Below, piece by piece: positions 8,273 to 16,840 of a stretch of 64,000 nt of DNA. Source of the DNA: MWH-TA3 sp044353905 (GTDB taxonomy: Bacteria; Actinomycetota; Actinomycetes; Actinomycetales; Microbacteriaceae); assembly GCA_044353905.1 (NCBI GenBank), contig JBILBA010000001.1, positions 186,001-250,000 of the forward strand, in the 5' to 3' direction. Numbering within the stretch: position 1 is the first letter of the stretch; every line of letters starts with the position of its first letter. A program made the translations under genes and the position numbers. The notes beneath the pieces were generated by a model. The model did not search any database. It was not told the origin of the DNA and was given only the letters and a program-made list of their open reading frames with translations.

Positions 8273-9379
8273 ATGACCGACTTCCGCCTTCCGCCCGAGC
8301 TCGTCCCGGTTGACGGACGGTTCGGATGCGGTCCGTCCAAAATTCGACCGGAACAACTCAACTACCTCGTTGCACACGCCCACCTGTTGGGGACCTCCCA
8401 TCGGCAAAAGCCGGTCCGGGAAATCGTCGGTCGAGTTCGCGCAGGGCTTGCTGACCTTTTCCGACTGACCGACGGCTACGAGGTGGTTCTGGGGAACGGT
8501 GGCTCGACGGCGTTCTGGGATGCCGCAGCCTTTTCGCTGATCGAACAACGCAGCGCGCATCTGACCTTCGGGGAGTTCGGGCAAAAGTTTGTGAACGCCG
8601 CTAGCGCCCCCTGGCTGACCGCACCGGCCGTCGTCCACGGAGAACCGGGAACGGTCTCGGCCTTCGTCGGTGACGAGGAAGCGGATGTTTTTGCTTACCC
8701 CCACAACGAGACGTCGACCGGCGCGATGACGGCGGTCCGTCGTCAGGGGCCGACGGGGTCACTCACCGTGGTCGATGGGACGAGCGCGGCCGGCGGTGTC
8801 GATATTGATGTGCGCGAAACAGACGTCTATTACTTCGCGCCTCAAAAGAACTTTGCGAGCGACGGTGGGCTGTGGTTCGCCCTCATGTCCCCCGCCGCCA
8901 TCGAACGGATCGAGCGCGTCGCCGCATCTGGCCGGTACATTCCCGAATTCTTGTCGCTCGGTGTCGCGCTGGACAATTCGCGACTCGACCAAACGCTCAA
9001 CACTCCCGCGATCGCAACGCTCCTGTTGCTGGACTCGCAGATTCAATGGATTCGAGACAGTGGCGGACTTGCGTGGGCGCACGCCCGCACCAAGTACTCG
9101 TCGGATCGAATTTACGAATGGGCCGAGGCACACCCGAATGCGTCGCCGTTCGTCGCCAACCCCGAGCACCGATCGCAGATTGTCGCGACGATTGACTTCG
9201 ACGAGAGCGTCGATGCGAGCCGAGTGTCGACGATGTTGCGTTCGAACGGGATCGTCGATATCGACCCGTACCGCAAGCTCGGGCGCAACCAACTCCGCAT
9301 CGCGACATTCACCGCCATCGAGCCGAGTGACGTCTCGCGGCTACTCGGAGCCATCGACGCGGCAATCGCCGCTCTTTAG
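8273..9379 (+). CDS. serC: Phosphoserine aminotransferase
   Basis: A 368-residue PLP-dependent aminotransferase that converts 3-phosphohydroxypyruvate and glutamate to phosphoserine in serine biosynthesis, and also serves pyridoxal phosphate synthesis in some bacteria. The N-terminus (RFGCGPSKIRPEQ) is typical of the actinobacterial SerC type. The PLP lysine is Lys192 in FAPQKNFASDGG. A TAGACT box ends six bases before the ATG and no Shine-Dalgarno sequence is present, suggesting a leaderless mRNA. The stop codon overlaps the stop of the convergent DUF3027 gene. The order serC, DUF3027, cold-shock protein, helicase pair is, as I recall it, conserved across actinobacteria, which supports the call. 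Confidence 0.95.
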   Translation: MTDFRLPPELVPVDGRFGCGPSKIRPEQLNYLVAHAHLLGTSHRQKPVREIVGRVRAGLADLFRLTDGYEVVLGNGGSTAFWDAAAFSLIEQRSAHLTFGEFGQKFVNAASAPWLTAPAVVHGEPGTVSAFVGDEEADVFAYPHNETSTGAMTAVRRQGPTGSLTVVDGTSAAGGVDIDVRETDVYYFAPQKNFASDGGLWFALMSPAAIERIERVAASGRYIPEFLSLGVALDNSRLDQTLNTPAIATLLLLDSQIQWIRDSGGLAWAHARTKYSSDRIYEWAEAHPNASPFVANPEHRSQIVATIDFDESVDASRVSTMLRSNGIVDIDPYRKLGRNQLRIATFTAIEPSDVSRLLGAIDAAIAAL

Positions 9380-9933
9380 TCGTCTTCGACGACGACGTAT
9401 TCGTCCCCCTCGGGACCGTCTTCGCTGCCCGCTTCATCCACACCGTCGAACACATCGGTGTCGTCAAACGGTGATTCAACGATGTCGGCGAGATCTACCG
9501 AGTCAACATCGTCCTCGAAATCATCATCATCGTCATCAGTAGTTTCGTCGTCATCGTCATCGTCGTCGTCCTCGAGTTCCAACAGATCCTCATCGTCAAG
9601 TTCGTCGTCGGGAACGACAACGATGGCCTCTTCGATTCCGGCGGCAATCGATTCCTCGTATTCACGAAGCCGGTCCGCCCACGGGACCCACTCGGGGGCT
9701 TGGATGGCATCCTCCCCGGCCAGCAGTTCGGTCTCGAGAACTGTCGTTGACTTTCCGTCCACGGCGAGCGAGGCGACCCAATCCCACCCGATGTAACCGG
9801 GAAGGTTCGACCCGAAACGGATGTTGGCGATTCCGTCCGATTCCTCGGACGAGAGCACCGAACCGATCGTGTCGGCAGGGGTGATTGTTTCGAGTGCCGA
9901 CCGCGCGGCCTGCTCGAGTGCCTTAGGCGTCAA
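9376..9933 (-). CDS. DUF3027 domain protein with acidic C-terminal tail
   Basis: Conserved actinobacterial protein of unknown function, about 185 residues from a TTG at 9933. This start lies inside the last codons of the cold-shock gene (11-base overlap) and follows a GAAAGG-containing stretch; longer in-frame starts would overlap the cold-shock gene further. The folded DUF3027 domain spans about residues 1-100 and includes a GYIGWDWVASL stretch. The last third is extremely rich in Asp and Glu, with a run of eight Asp, encoded by GAT/GAC-type simple repeats that could slip during replication. The tight coupling suggests translation together with the cold-shock protein. No function is known to me. 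The 3' end overlaps the serC stop by four bases. Confidence 0.8.
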   Translation of the reverse strand: MTPKALEQAARSALETITPADTIGSVLSSEESDGIANIRFGSNLPGYIGWDWVASLAVDGKSTTVLETELLAGEDAIQAPEWVPWADRLREYEESIAAGIEEAIVVVPDDELDDEDLLELEDDDDDDDDETTDDDDDDFEDDVDSVDLADIVESPFDDTDVFDGVDEAGSEDGPEGDEYVVVEDD

Positions 9934-10303
9934 AGTTTTCCGCAACCTTTCGAAGAACGGCCGCGATTTTGCGAGCGTGGGAATTCGCCGGGTAGTGCCC
10001 CCGACGCAAATCTGTGCTGGCCGATTCCAAGAGGCGAATAACGTCCTCGACAATCACGACCATGTCGTCCGCGGGTCGACGACGGCTGCGCACGACAGAT
10101 TGAGGTTCTTCAAGAACCAGAACTCCGTGCGCCTGAAGCCCGCGCTTTCCGTCAACCGTTCCGTACTCGAGGCGCGCACCGGGCTGAACGGTCGTCCCGG
10201 CCGGCAGGGCGGAGGCGTGCAAAAAGACCTCGACGCCATCATCGCCTTGAATAAATCCAAAACCTTTGTCCTCGTCGAAGAACTTCACTTTTCCGGTTGG
10301 CAT
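9923..10303 (-). CDS. Cold-shock domain protein with C-terminal extension
   Basis: A 126-residue protein from the ATG at 10303, which has a strong AAGGAGAGAG ribosome-binding site. Residues 1-65 are a cold-shock (OB-fold) domain with RNP1 (KGFGFIQ) and RNP2 (VFLHAS), which bind single-stranded RNA or DNA. A roughly 60-residue C-terminal extension of mixed charge follows, as in the long actinobacterial Csp type and unlike the 67-residue CspA. It probably acts as an RNA chaperone in cold or stress. It is first in a two-gene unit with the overlapping DUF3027 gene. Confidence 0.9.
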   Translation of the reverse strand: MPTGKVKFFDEDKGFGFIQGDDGVEVFLHASALPAGTTVQPGARLEYGTVDGKRGLQAHGVLVLEEPQSVVRSRRRPADDMVVIVEDVIRLLESASTDLRRGHYPANSHARKIAAVLRKVAENFDA

Positions 10304-10363
10304 TCTCTCTCCTTGTAACCTGACTCTTACCGAGGATACCTGTCGGCACGATAAACTATTCGG

Positions 10364-11977
10364 ATGCCTTCTTCTCATGACGTTTCGACACAACTGGGCA
10401 CGCTGACACACCAGGAACTCGAGACCCTCGTCTTGACACGACGCTGGCACCTGGGCAAGCAACACGACCTGCACGACCTCGCTGACACGCTGCTCACGTC
10501 CGAATCCATCGTGCCGACACTTCGCTCGCTCTCAAGACACGAACTCCAGGCACTCGCATCGGGTGTCGCGGGCGAACACGCTCGAAAGATTCTGCTGGCT
10601 GACGATGCCGGCGTGCCGTTCTCGGAGGTCGCGGCTTTACTCCCGGCACTTCTCGATCAGCCGACTCCGATCGAATCACCAGCAGATGGCGACAGCGTGA
10701 GCATCGCGCTCCACAGCGTCGTCGCCCTTCGCGACCTGGTTGAGTGGGTTGCCGGCGAACCGCTCACGATGGGCGCAACGGGTGGTTTGCTCCGGGCCGA
10801 GGAAAAAATCCTCGCTGCCGGTCTCGTTGTGTCAGAAGACGATGCGGTCGCGCTGGTTCGAATCGCCGAAGTCGCGGGACTGGTCAGCACCATCGATCGC
10901 CGACTCTACGCGACGACGCGTGGCGTGGCCCTGTCCGATGACCTGGTTGCTCTGTGGTCCGCCGCGTTCGATGCGATTGTGTCCGCCTTCGGACCGTCCG
11001 TGCGTGATGCGTGCGCTTCCGCAGGCCGGCTCGATGAACCGTTCCTCGAATGGCTGTTGCCCCTGCGCGACACACACGAATCCGATATCTTGCACCGCGT
11101 CGCCACGGAATCGCGCCTTTTCGGTGTCACGGCTGACGGCACCACCGAGCTTGGACGAATCGCGGTCGCCGGTAGTGAATCGGTCCCCGCATTCCTCGCC
11201 CCGCTGCTGCCCGAACTGCAGACCTCGGTCTATGTTCTCGACGATTTGAGCATCATCGCGCCCGGCCCGGTCACGACGGAAACGTCGCGGTTCCTGTCCC
11301 AGATTTCGAGCCTCGAGACCCGCGGACTTGCACCCAAAAGGCGGCTCGATCCCGCGCTGATTTTGCGGGCGATTGCGTCGGGTACGACGGTCGAATCCAT
11401 GATCGCGAGACTGTCCGAACTGTCGCTCACGCCGGTCTCGGCCGCGGTCACGTCGACTATCGCCGACATCGCCAACAACGGGCGGTTTGTCACCCTCAAC
11501 GGAACGGGAACGGACACCGCCGCCAAGGCGTCACATCCCGAACTCGGCGAAATGCTGTTGTCCGACCCGCGCCTTCAGCGACTCGCTCCCGTCAAAGTGG
11601 ATGAACTATCCGTGCTCTATGGCGCATCCCGCTTGCGAGTCGAGACTGCGCTCGTCGAAAATCGATACACCGTGGTTGCGCCCGCGACGGAACCCGTCAT
11701 TGTCGAGCCCAGCGCCCCGACCGCTCTGCTGGAACTCGCCGAGAATCTGTTTGCGATCGGCCTCGGATCGACTCACCTCGAGCGCGCACTCATCACGGCG
11801 GGCAAGACTCGAAGCAAGGTCACGCTGCTTGTCGAAACGAGCACGGGGAACAAGACCATCACTCTCGAACCTCGTCACGTGGCGAACGGTCGCGTGCGCG
11901 GACTCGATACTGTCGCCGACGTCGAACGGACACTCCCCATTTCCGCCATCATCGAACTTTTAGCAGTCGGAGAGTAA
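10364..11977 (+). CDS. Helicase-associated protein (XPB/Ssl2-like, C-terminal helicase fold without motor motifs)
   Basis: A 537-residue protein lying 3 bases upstream of the XPB-type helicase gene, an arrangement I recall as conserved in actinobacteria (Rv0862c-Rv0861c-type pair). The N-terminal two-thirds is helical and lacks Walker motifs. The C-terminal part (about residues 280-420) matches the Helicase_C_3-type region often labelled helicase-associated domain. It is likely a partner or loader of the helicase in DNA repair; this role is inferred from linkage only. A TAAACT box ends six bases before the ATG and there is no Shine-Dalgarno sequence, so the operon mRNA is probably leaderless. 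Confidence 0.8.
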   Translation: MPSSHDVSTQLGTLTHQELETLVLTRRWHLGKQHDLHDLADTLLTSESIVPTLRSLSRHELQALASGVAGEHARKILLADDAGVPFSEVAALLPALLDQPTPIESPADGDSVSIALHSVVALRDLVEWVAGEPLTMGATGGLLRAEEKILAAGLVVSEDDAVALVRIAEVAGLVSTIDRRLYATTRGVALSDDLVALWSAAFDAIVSAFGPSVRDACASAGRLDEPFLEWLLPLRDTHESDILHRVATESRLFGVTADGTTELGRIAVAGSESVPAFLAPLLPELQTSVYVLDDLSIIAPGPVTTETSRFLSQISSLETRGLAPKRRLDPALILRAIASGTTVESMIARLSELSLTPVSAAVTSTIADIANNGRFVTLNGTGTDTAAKASHPELGEMLLSDPRLQRLAPVKVDELSVLYGASRLRVETALVENRYTVVAPATEPVIVEPSAPTALLELAENLFAIGLGSTHLERALITAGKTRSKVTLLVETSTGNKTITLEPRHVANGRVRGLDTVADVERTLPISAIIELLAVGE

Positions 11978-11980
11978 AAC

Positions 11981-13609
11981 GTGAATGGTCCCCTCATCGT
12001 CCAGAGCGATCGAACTGTACTACTCGAGGTCGGTCACGAGCAGGCGATGGATGCGCGTCACGCGCTCGCCGTGTTTGCCGAACTGGAACGCGCGCCGGAA
12101 CACATTCACACCTATCGCATCACGCGCCTCGGCCTGTGGAACGCGCGTGCGGCGGGGCACACCGCCGAGGAAATGCTCGCGACGCTCGAGACGTACTCCA
12201 AGTTCCCCGTCCCGCAGGTTGTGGCGACCGACATCGCCGACACCGTTTCGCGGTATGGCCGAATCGTGGTCGAACGCGACGCGGACGGTTTGTATCTTGA
12301 AGCCGAGTCACCGCAGATTCTTGCCGAAGTGGTCCGAACCACCAAACTCGAGCCCTTGCTCGGTGCTGTGACGAGCGAGACTGTCGTTCGACTCAACGAC
12401 TGGGCACGTGGAATCGTGAAACAAGAACTTTTGGGGATTGGCTGGCCCGCCGAGGACCGCGCCGGATTCACCGAGGGCACACCGATGACCGTCGCCCTCG
12501 ACAACACGACGTGGGATCTTCGTGGCTACCAGCGCGAGGCCATTGACTTGTTCGATAAGTCGGGCGCCGGTGTCGTCGTGCTCCCCTGTGGCGCAGGTAA
12601 AACCGTTGTCGGAATTGGCGCGATGGTCGAAGGCCAGTCGTCAACGCTCATTCTCGTCACCAACTCGGTGTCGGCTCGACAGTGGCGGGACGAAATCATC
12701 GCCCGCACGACGCTGACCGCCGAAGACATCGGCGAATATTCGGGCGAAAAGAAGGAAATCAAACCGGTCACGATTGCGACGTATCACATCCTCACGGCCA
12801 AGCGCCGGGGCGAGTTCGCACACCTGCCGCTGTTGGACGCGAACAACTGGGGGCTCATCATTTATGACGAGGTCCACTTGTTGCCCGCTCCGGTGTTCAA
12901 GCTAACGGCTGACCTGCAGGCGCGTCGTCGACTCGGATTGACCGCAACTCTCGTTCGCGAAGACGGCAAAGAGGGTGACGTCTTCAGCCTGATCGGCCCC
13001 AAGCGTTTCGACGCACCGTGGAAGGAAATCGAGGCTCAGGGATTCATTGCACCGGCGCGCTGCGTCGAGGTGAGGGTCTTGCTCGAGTCCGACGAACGCA
13101 TGGATTACGCGGTGGCGAACGAGCGCCAACGATTCCGAATCGCCGCGACGAGTCCCGCGAAACGTCCCATCATCTCGCGGCTGATCGCTCAGCACCCCGA
13201 CGACCAAATCCTTGTCATCGCGCAGTACCTCGATCAAATCGACGACGTGTCGGACACGCTCGGATTGCCAACCATCACGGGCGCGACTCCGGTCGACGAA
13301 CGCGAAGTGTTGTACGAAAAGTTCCGCACCGGCGAGATACGCGTGTTGCTCGTGTCGAAGGTCGCGAACTTCTCGGTCGATCTGCCCGACGCGTCCGTGG
13401 CGATTCAAATCTCGGGGTCGTTCGGATCGCGCCAAGAGGAGGCCCAGCGTCTCGGTCGAATTTTGCGTCCGAAGAGCGATGGTCGCAGCGCCGTGTTCTA
13501 CACCGTTGTCGCCCGCGACACGGTGGAACAGGATTTCGCGCAGAACCGGCAGCGATTCCTCACCGAGCAGGGCTACGCCTACGAGATCGTTGACGAAGGC
13601 GCGATTTAG
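11981..13609 (+). CDS. XPB-type DNA repair helicase (SF2, 3'-5')
   Basis: A 542-residue superfamily 2 helicase with a GTG start 3 bases after the preceding stop. An N-terminal domain of about 180 residues precedes the motor. The motor carries the Q-motif region (LRGYQREAIDLF), Walker A (GCGAGKTVVGIG), the DEVH box (IIYDEVHLLPAP), TAT motif III (LGLTATLVREDG) and, in the second RecA lobe, an SKVANFSVDLPDA segment and the motif VI QRLGRILRPK. These are features of archaeal and bacterial XPB (Ercc3) proteins, which unwind DNA in nucleotide excision repair or transcription-coupled processes. It forms an operon with the helicase-associated gene. Confidence 0.92.
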   Translation: MNGPLIVQSDRTVLLEVGHEQAMDARHALAVFAELERAPEHIHTYRITRLGLWNARAAGHTAEEMLATLETYSKFPVPQVVATDIADTVSRYGRIVVERDADGLYLEAESPQILAEVVRTTKLEPLLGAVTSETVVRLNDWARGIVKQELLGIGWPAEDRAGFTEGTPMTVALDNTTWDLRGYQREAIDLFDKSGAGVVVLPCGAGKTVVGIGAMVEGQSSTLILVTNSVSARQWRDEIIARTTLTAEDIGEYSGEKKEIKPVTIATYHILTAKRRGEFAHLPLLDANNWGLIIYDEVHLLPAPVFKLTADLQARRRLGLTATLVREDGKEGDVFSLIGPKRFDAPWKEIEAQGFIAPARCVEVRVLLESDERMDYAVANERQRFRIAATSPAKRPIISRLIAQHPDDQILVIAQYLDQIDDVSDTLGLPTITGATPVDEREVLYEKFRTGEIRVLLVSKVANFSVDLPDASVAIQISGSFGSRQEEAQRLGRILRPKSDGRSAVFYTVVARDTVEQDFAQNRQRFLTEQGYAYEIVDEGAI

Positions 13610-13692
13610 CCACGGAGTCGGGGCCGGCCGGGTTGTCCCCAGATTCGCTTCGGTGACGTGACGGTCCGTTGTCGCCGCTCCACAATTGCGGG

Positions 13693-13983
13693 ATGACCAG
13701 TTTCCACGTTGACGCGCACGCCCTCGATGGCGCCGCGTCCCACATTGCCCGAACCATCGAATCGATTCATTCCGACATCGCGAGCCTCACGGGCCAACTT
13801 CGCGGTCTCGACGGGTCCTGGTCGGGGCCGGCCGCACTCGCCTTCGCGGGTGTCGTCGACGAGTGGATGGCGGCGAGCGCTCGCGTCACCGAGTCGTTGA
13901 GCGACATCGGTACCGCCCTGCGACAGATTCAGACCCACTACTTGGAAACCGAACAAGCGAATGTGCGAATTCTCGGTCGTTGA
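13693..13983 (+). CDS. WXG100-family small helical protein
   Basis: A 96-residue protein with the WXG100/ESAT-6 hairpin layout: helix, a WSG turn near residue 46 (DGSWSGPAA), then a second helix. The start at the ATG at 13693 gives the normal family length; an earlier in-frame GTG at 13669 would add eight residues. WXG100 proteins are substrates or structural partners of type VII secretion. No EccC, EccD or toxin gene lies nearby, so this one is orphaned here and its partner is unknown. A bidirectional terminator follows directly. Confidence 0.75.
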   Translation: MTSFHVDAHALDGAASHIARTIESIHSDIASLTGQLRGLDGSWSGPAALAFAGVVDEWMAASARVTESLSDIGTALRQIQTHYLETEQANVRILGR

Positions 13984-14027
13984 CAAAAAGAACGGGGGCG
14001 GCTCTCGCCACCCCCGTTCGAGTTTTT
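13984..14027. terminator. Bidirectional Rho-independent terminator between WXG100 gene and groEL
   Basis: A 13-base stem with one mismatch (arms 13990-14002 and 14007-14019) and a 4-base loop. It is flanked by five A's on the left and five T's on the right, so it can terminate both the plus-strand WXG100 transcript and the minus-strand groEL transcript. Confidence 0.9.
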
Positions 14028-14031
14028 CGGG

Positions 14032-15651
14032 CTAGAAGCCCATGCCTCCGTTGGGGTCACCGGCGGGTGCGGCGTGAGCCGGCTCCGGCTTTTCCGCAAT
14101 GACGGCTTCCGTCGTGAGGAACAACCCGGCGATCGATGCGGCGTTGAGCAGAGCCGAACGCGTCACCTTGACCGGGTCGCTGATTCCAGCGGCGAGCATG
14201 TCGACGTACTCACCGGTCGCGGCGTTGAGGCCCTGACCGATGGGAAGGCTGCGAACCATGTTGACGACAACGCCGGGCTCGTGACCCGCGTTGAGCGCGA
14301 TCTGACGCAACGGTGCTTCGATTGCCAAGCGGATGATGTTGACGGCGGTCTGCTCGTCTCCGTCCAACTTGAGCTTGTCGAGTACCGACGCGGCCTGCAG
14401 AAGTGCGACACCACCGCCGGGGACGATGCCCTCTTCGACGGCGGCCTTCGCGTTGCGAATGGCGTCTTCGATGCGGTGCTTGCGCTCCTTGAGTTCGACC
14501 TCGGTCGCGGCACCCGCCTTGATGACGGCGACGCCACCAGCGAGCTTGGCGAGGCGCTCCATGAGCTTCTCGCGGTCGTAGTCAGAATCGGTGTTCTCGA
14601 TCTCGGCACGGATCTGCTTGACGCGACCGGCAACGGCCTCGGAGGTTCCGCCACCTTCGATGATGGTCGTCTCGTCCTTGCTGATGACGACCTTGCGAGC
14701 GGTACCGAGCAAGTCGAGCGTGACGCCGTCGAGAGTGAGACCGACTTCTTGGCTGATGACCTGTCCACCCGTGAGGAGGGCGATGTCTTGCAGCATTGCC
14801 TTGCGGCGGTCTCCGAAACCGGGAGCCTTGACGGCGACCGACTTGAAGATGCCACGAATCTTGTTGACGACGAGAGTCGCAAGAGCGTCCCCGTCAACAT
14901 CTTCGGCAATGATGAGGAGCTGCTTGCCCGACTGAGCAACCTGCTCGATCACGGGAAGAAGGTCTTTGATCATCGAGATCTTCGAGTTGACGATGAGGAT
15001 GTAGGGGTTTTCGAACACCGTTTCCATGCGCTCGGGGTCGGTGACGAAGTACGCCGACAGGAAACCCTTGTCGAAACGCATTCCCTCGGTTACCTCGAGA
15101 GTGGTGCCAAACGCGTTCGACTCCTCGACGGTGACAACGCCCTCTTTACCAACACGGTCGATGGCTTCGGCGATAAGGTCGCCGATCTCTGTGTCGGCGG
15201 CAGAAATGGATGCGGTCGCGGCGATTTCCGCCTTCGTCTCGACATCCTTGGCGTTCTTGAGAAGCTGCTCGGTCAACGAGGCAACAGCCTTGTCGATTCC
15301 GCGGCGGAGGCTGATGGGGTCGGCACCGGCGGCAACGTTGCGAAGTCCTTCGCGAACGATGGCCTGGGCAAGAACAACCGACGTCGTGGTTCCGTCTCCG
15401 GCAACATCGTCAGTCTTCTTTGCGACCTCTTTGACGAGTTCCGCGCCAATCTTTTCGAACGGGTCTTCGAGCTCGATTTCTTTCGCAATCGAAACACCGT
15501 CGTTCGTGATCGTGGGGGCGCCCCACTTCTTTTCGAGGACGACGTTGCGGCCGCGGGGCCCAAGCGTCACCTTTACCGCGTCGGCCAAAATGTTGAGGCC
15601 GCGCTCGAGGCCGCGACGGGCCTCTTCGTTGAATGCAATTAATTTGGCCAT
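14032..15651 (-). CDS. groL: Chaperonin GroEL (60 kDa)
   Basis: A 539-residue Hsp60 that forms the double-ring ATP-dependent folding chamber. Family hallmarks are clear: the N-terminal MAKLIAFNEEARRGLERG, LGPRGRNVVLEKKWGAP, the ATP-binding VAGDGTTT segment, the apical domain, and a Gly/Met-type C-terminus (GGMGF). No groES lies beside it, so this is a stand-alone copy of the sort common in actinobacteria that carry more than one groEL. A GGAGG site precedes the ATG. Two CIRCE operators lie 37-98 bases upstream, so repression by HrcA is very likely. Transcription ends at the bidirectional terminator at 13984-14027. Confidence 0.98.
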   Translation of the reverse strand: MAKLIAFNEEARRGLERGLNILADAVKVTLGPRGRNVVLEKKWGAPTITNDGVSIAKEIELEDPFEKIGAELVKEVAKKTDDVAGDGTTTSVVLAQAIVREGLRNVAAGADPISLRRGIDKAVASLTEQLLKNAKDVETKAEIAATASISAADTEIGDLIAEAIDRVGKEGVVTVEESNAFGTTLEVTEGMRFDKGFLSAYFVTDPERMETVFENPYILIVNSKISMIKDLLPVIEQVAQSGKQLLIIAEDVDGDALATLVVNKIRGIFKSVAVKAPGFGDRRKAMLQDIALLTGGQVISQEVGLTLDGVTLDLLGTARKVVISKDETTIIEGGGTSEAVAGRVKQIRAEIENTDSDYDREKLMERLAKLAGGVAVIKAGAATEVELKERKHRIEDAIRNAKAAVEEGIVPGGGVALLQAASVLDKLKLDGDEQTAVNIIRLAIEAPLRQIALNAGHEPGVVVNMVRSLPIGQGLNAATGEYVDMLAAGISDPVKVTRSALLNAASIAGLFLTTEAVIAEKPEPAHAAPAGDPNGGMGF

Positions 15652-15687
15652 GATGTGTGTCTGTCCTCCAGGACGTAGGTCATGTCA

Positions 15688-15714
15688 TTGGCACTCACGG
15701 TATGCGAGTGCTAA
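15688..15714 (-). promoter_or_regulatory. CIRCE operator 1 (HrcA site) upstream of groEL
   Basis: TTGGCACTC, 9 bases, GAGTGCTAA: one mismatch from the CIRCE consensus (TTAGCACTC-N9-GAGTGCTAA). The inverted repeat lies 37 bases before the groEL start, inside the expected promoter or 5' leader. Confidence 0.95.
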
Positions 15715-15722
15715 CTCCAAGT

Positions 15723-15749
15723 TTGGCACTCTCGTCAAGAGAGTGCAAA
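15723..15749 (-). promoter_or_regulatory. CIRCE operator 2 (HrcA site) upstream of groEL
   Basis: TTGGCACTC, 9 bases, GAGTGCAAA: an inverted repeat with two departures from the CIRCE consensus, separated from operator 1 by 8 bases. Tandem operators suggest tight or cooperative HrcA repression. Confidence 0.92.
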
Positions 15750-15764
15750 TTGACTGTGGAGAAA

Positions 15765-16814
15765 CTAGCGGCGTTTCGACTTGAAATAGCCGCTCGTTGT
15801 GGGAACGAGTTCGACCCACGTGCGACCGGGGGCCAGGGTGACGATTTCTCCGGTCGTCAGCTTGTAGATCGTCATCGAGTTCCGCTTCTTCTTGATCCAC
15901 TTGGCCTTCACGGTCTTGCCGCCGGTCGAAATCCACGCAACGCCCCTGCCAATCACACGGGCCCGCGGGACGTATCCGTATTCATTGCTCTCGTTGACCA
16001 ACTGCACGACCACATTGACGGCGGTCAACTGCTTTTTCCGCTGGTCAACGTCTTTCTTTCCACCCTCTTGGAATCGGCGATACACGCCCTGCTCGACGTT
16101 GAACTTCCAGGACGGAGTGTTGAGGCCAGAGAACGACGTGATCAATCGACCGGCCGGCTTTCCGTAGGCCACGGCCGAGGGAACGGCACCGTCGCGGGCA
16201 AACTCAAAGGCTGGCACGGGCGGTGCGAGATTCGATCGTTTATTCACCAGCTTCTGCGCGCGGACGAGCACGTTGTGCGGCGAGATCATGTCGTCCGAGC
16301 GATAGATGTACTTTTCGGTGCCGGCTTGCCCGTGAATCACATTTTTGACCTTGGTGTTGATCATCATCTGGACGAATCGCTGCTGCCCACCCGAATACGC
16401 AATCAGCCCGCGGAAGGGCGAGGCGATGTCGGGGTCCATCGGCCGGATCGAACGAATCGGACCGATTGTCTCTGGAATCACCGAATGCCACACCGCGACA
16501 TATCGGGAAAGCCCGCCTTCAACAAGTTCCTCAAAAACGATGTCCGCGTCATTGAGCCCGACCTGCGGCCTGGCTTCGGGGTTGTTGTCAATCTTGGCCA
16601 TGAGCACGGGGTGATCGAGTGACCCAATGTCAACCTGGATTCCCGTCAGCGGCGCGTATTCAACCGGTGTCGGAGTCGGAGTCGGAGTCGCCGAGGGAGC
16701 CGCGCTGGGAGTGGCGGTCGGGCCGCCGATGATTCCGGGCAACACAATCGCCGCACACGCGGTGAGGGCCACAGCCAGAATCACGCCGAGCGCGACGAGC
16801 AGTTTTTTTCTCAT
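15765..16814 (-). CDS. DUF3048-family lipoprotein
   Basis: A 349-residue exported lipoprotein. The signal peptide ends in the lipobox LTAC (Cys20), followed by a Pro/Thr/Ser linker (about residues 33-52) encoded by GTC-GGA-type simple repeats. The two-part DUF3048 (YerB-type) domain follows: the first part carries PVLMAKIDN and GPIRSIRPMDPDI, the second part a YRRFQEGGKK-type segment. The function is not established; the domain is found anchored on the outer face of the membrane in Gram-positive bacteria. It is the last of three same-strand envelope or unknown genes (DUF2332, LytR_C, DUF3048) spaced 26-32 bases apart, so it may be co-transcribed with them. Confidence 0.85.
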   Translation of the reverse strand: MRKKLLVALGVILAVALTACAAIVLPGIIGGPTATPSAAPSATPTPTPTPVEYAPLTGIQVDIGSLDHPVLMAKIDNNPEARPQVGLNDADIVFEELVEGGLSRYVAVWHSVIPETIGPIRSIRPMDPDIASPFRGLIAYSGGQQRFVQMMINTKVKNVIHGQAGTEKYIYRSDDMISPHNVLVRAQKLVNKRSNLAPPVPAFEFARDGAVPSAVAYGKPAGRLITSFSGLNTPSWKFNVEQGVYRRFQEGGKKDVDQRKKQLTAVNVVVQLVNESNEYGYVPRARVIGRGVAWISTGGKTVKAKWIKKKRNSMTIYKLTTGEIVTLAPGRTWVELVPTTSGYFKSKRR

Positions 16815-16840
16815 GTGAATTTTTTCCCTGTCGGTTGGCG

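Noticed and set aside
14074..15642. 522-codon plus-strand open frame opposite groEL
   Set aside because: It is the antisense shadow of groEL; its sequence is low in hydrophobic order and has no recognisable domain.
16660..16720. Simple repeat of GTCGGAGTCGGAGTC type, considered as a possible CRISPR or regulatory repeat
   Set aside because: It encodes the Thr-Pro linker of the DUF3048 lipoprotein on the minus strand. A similar repeat encodes the linker of the LytR_C protein at about 17170-17200. There is no spacer structure.
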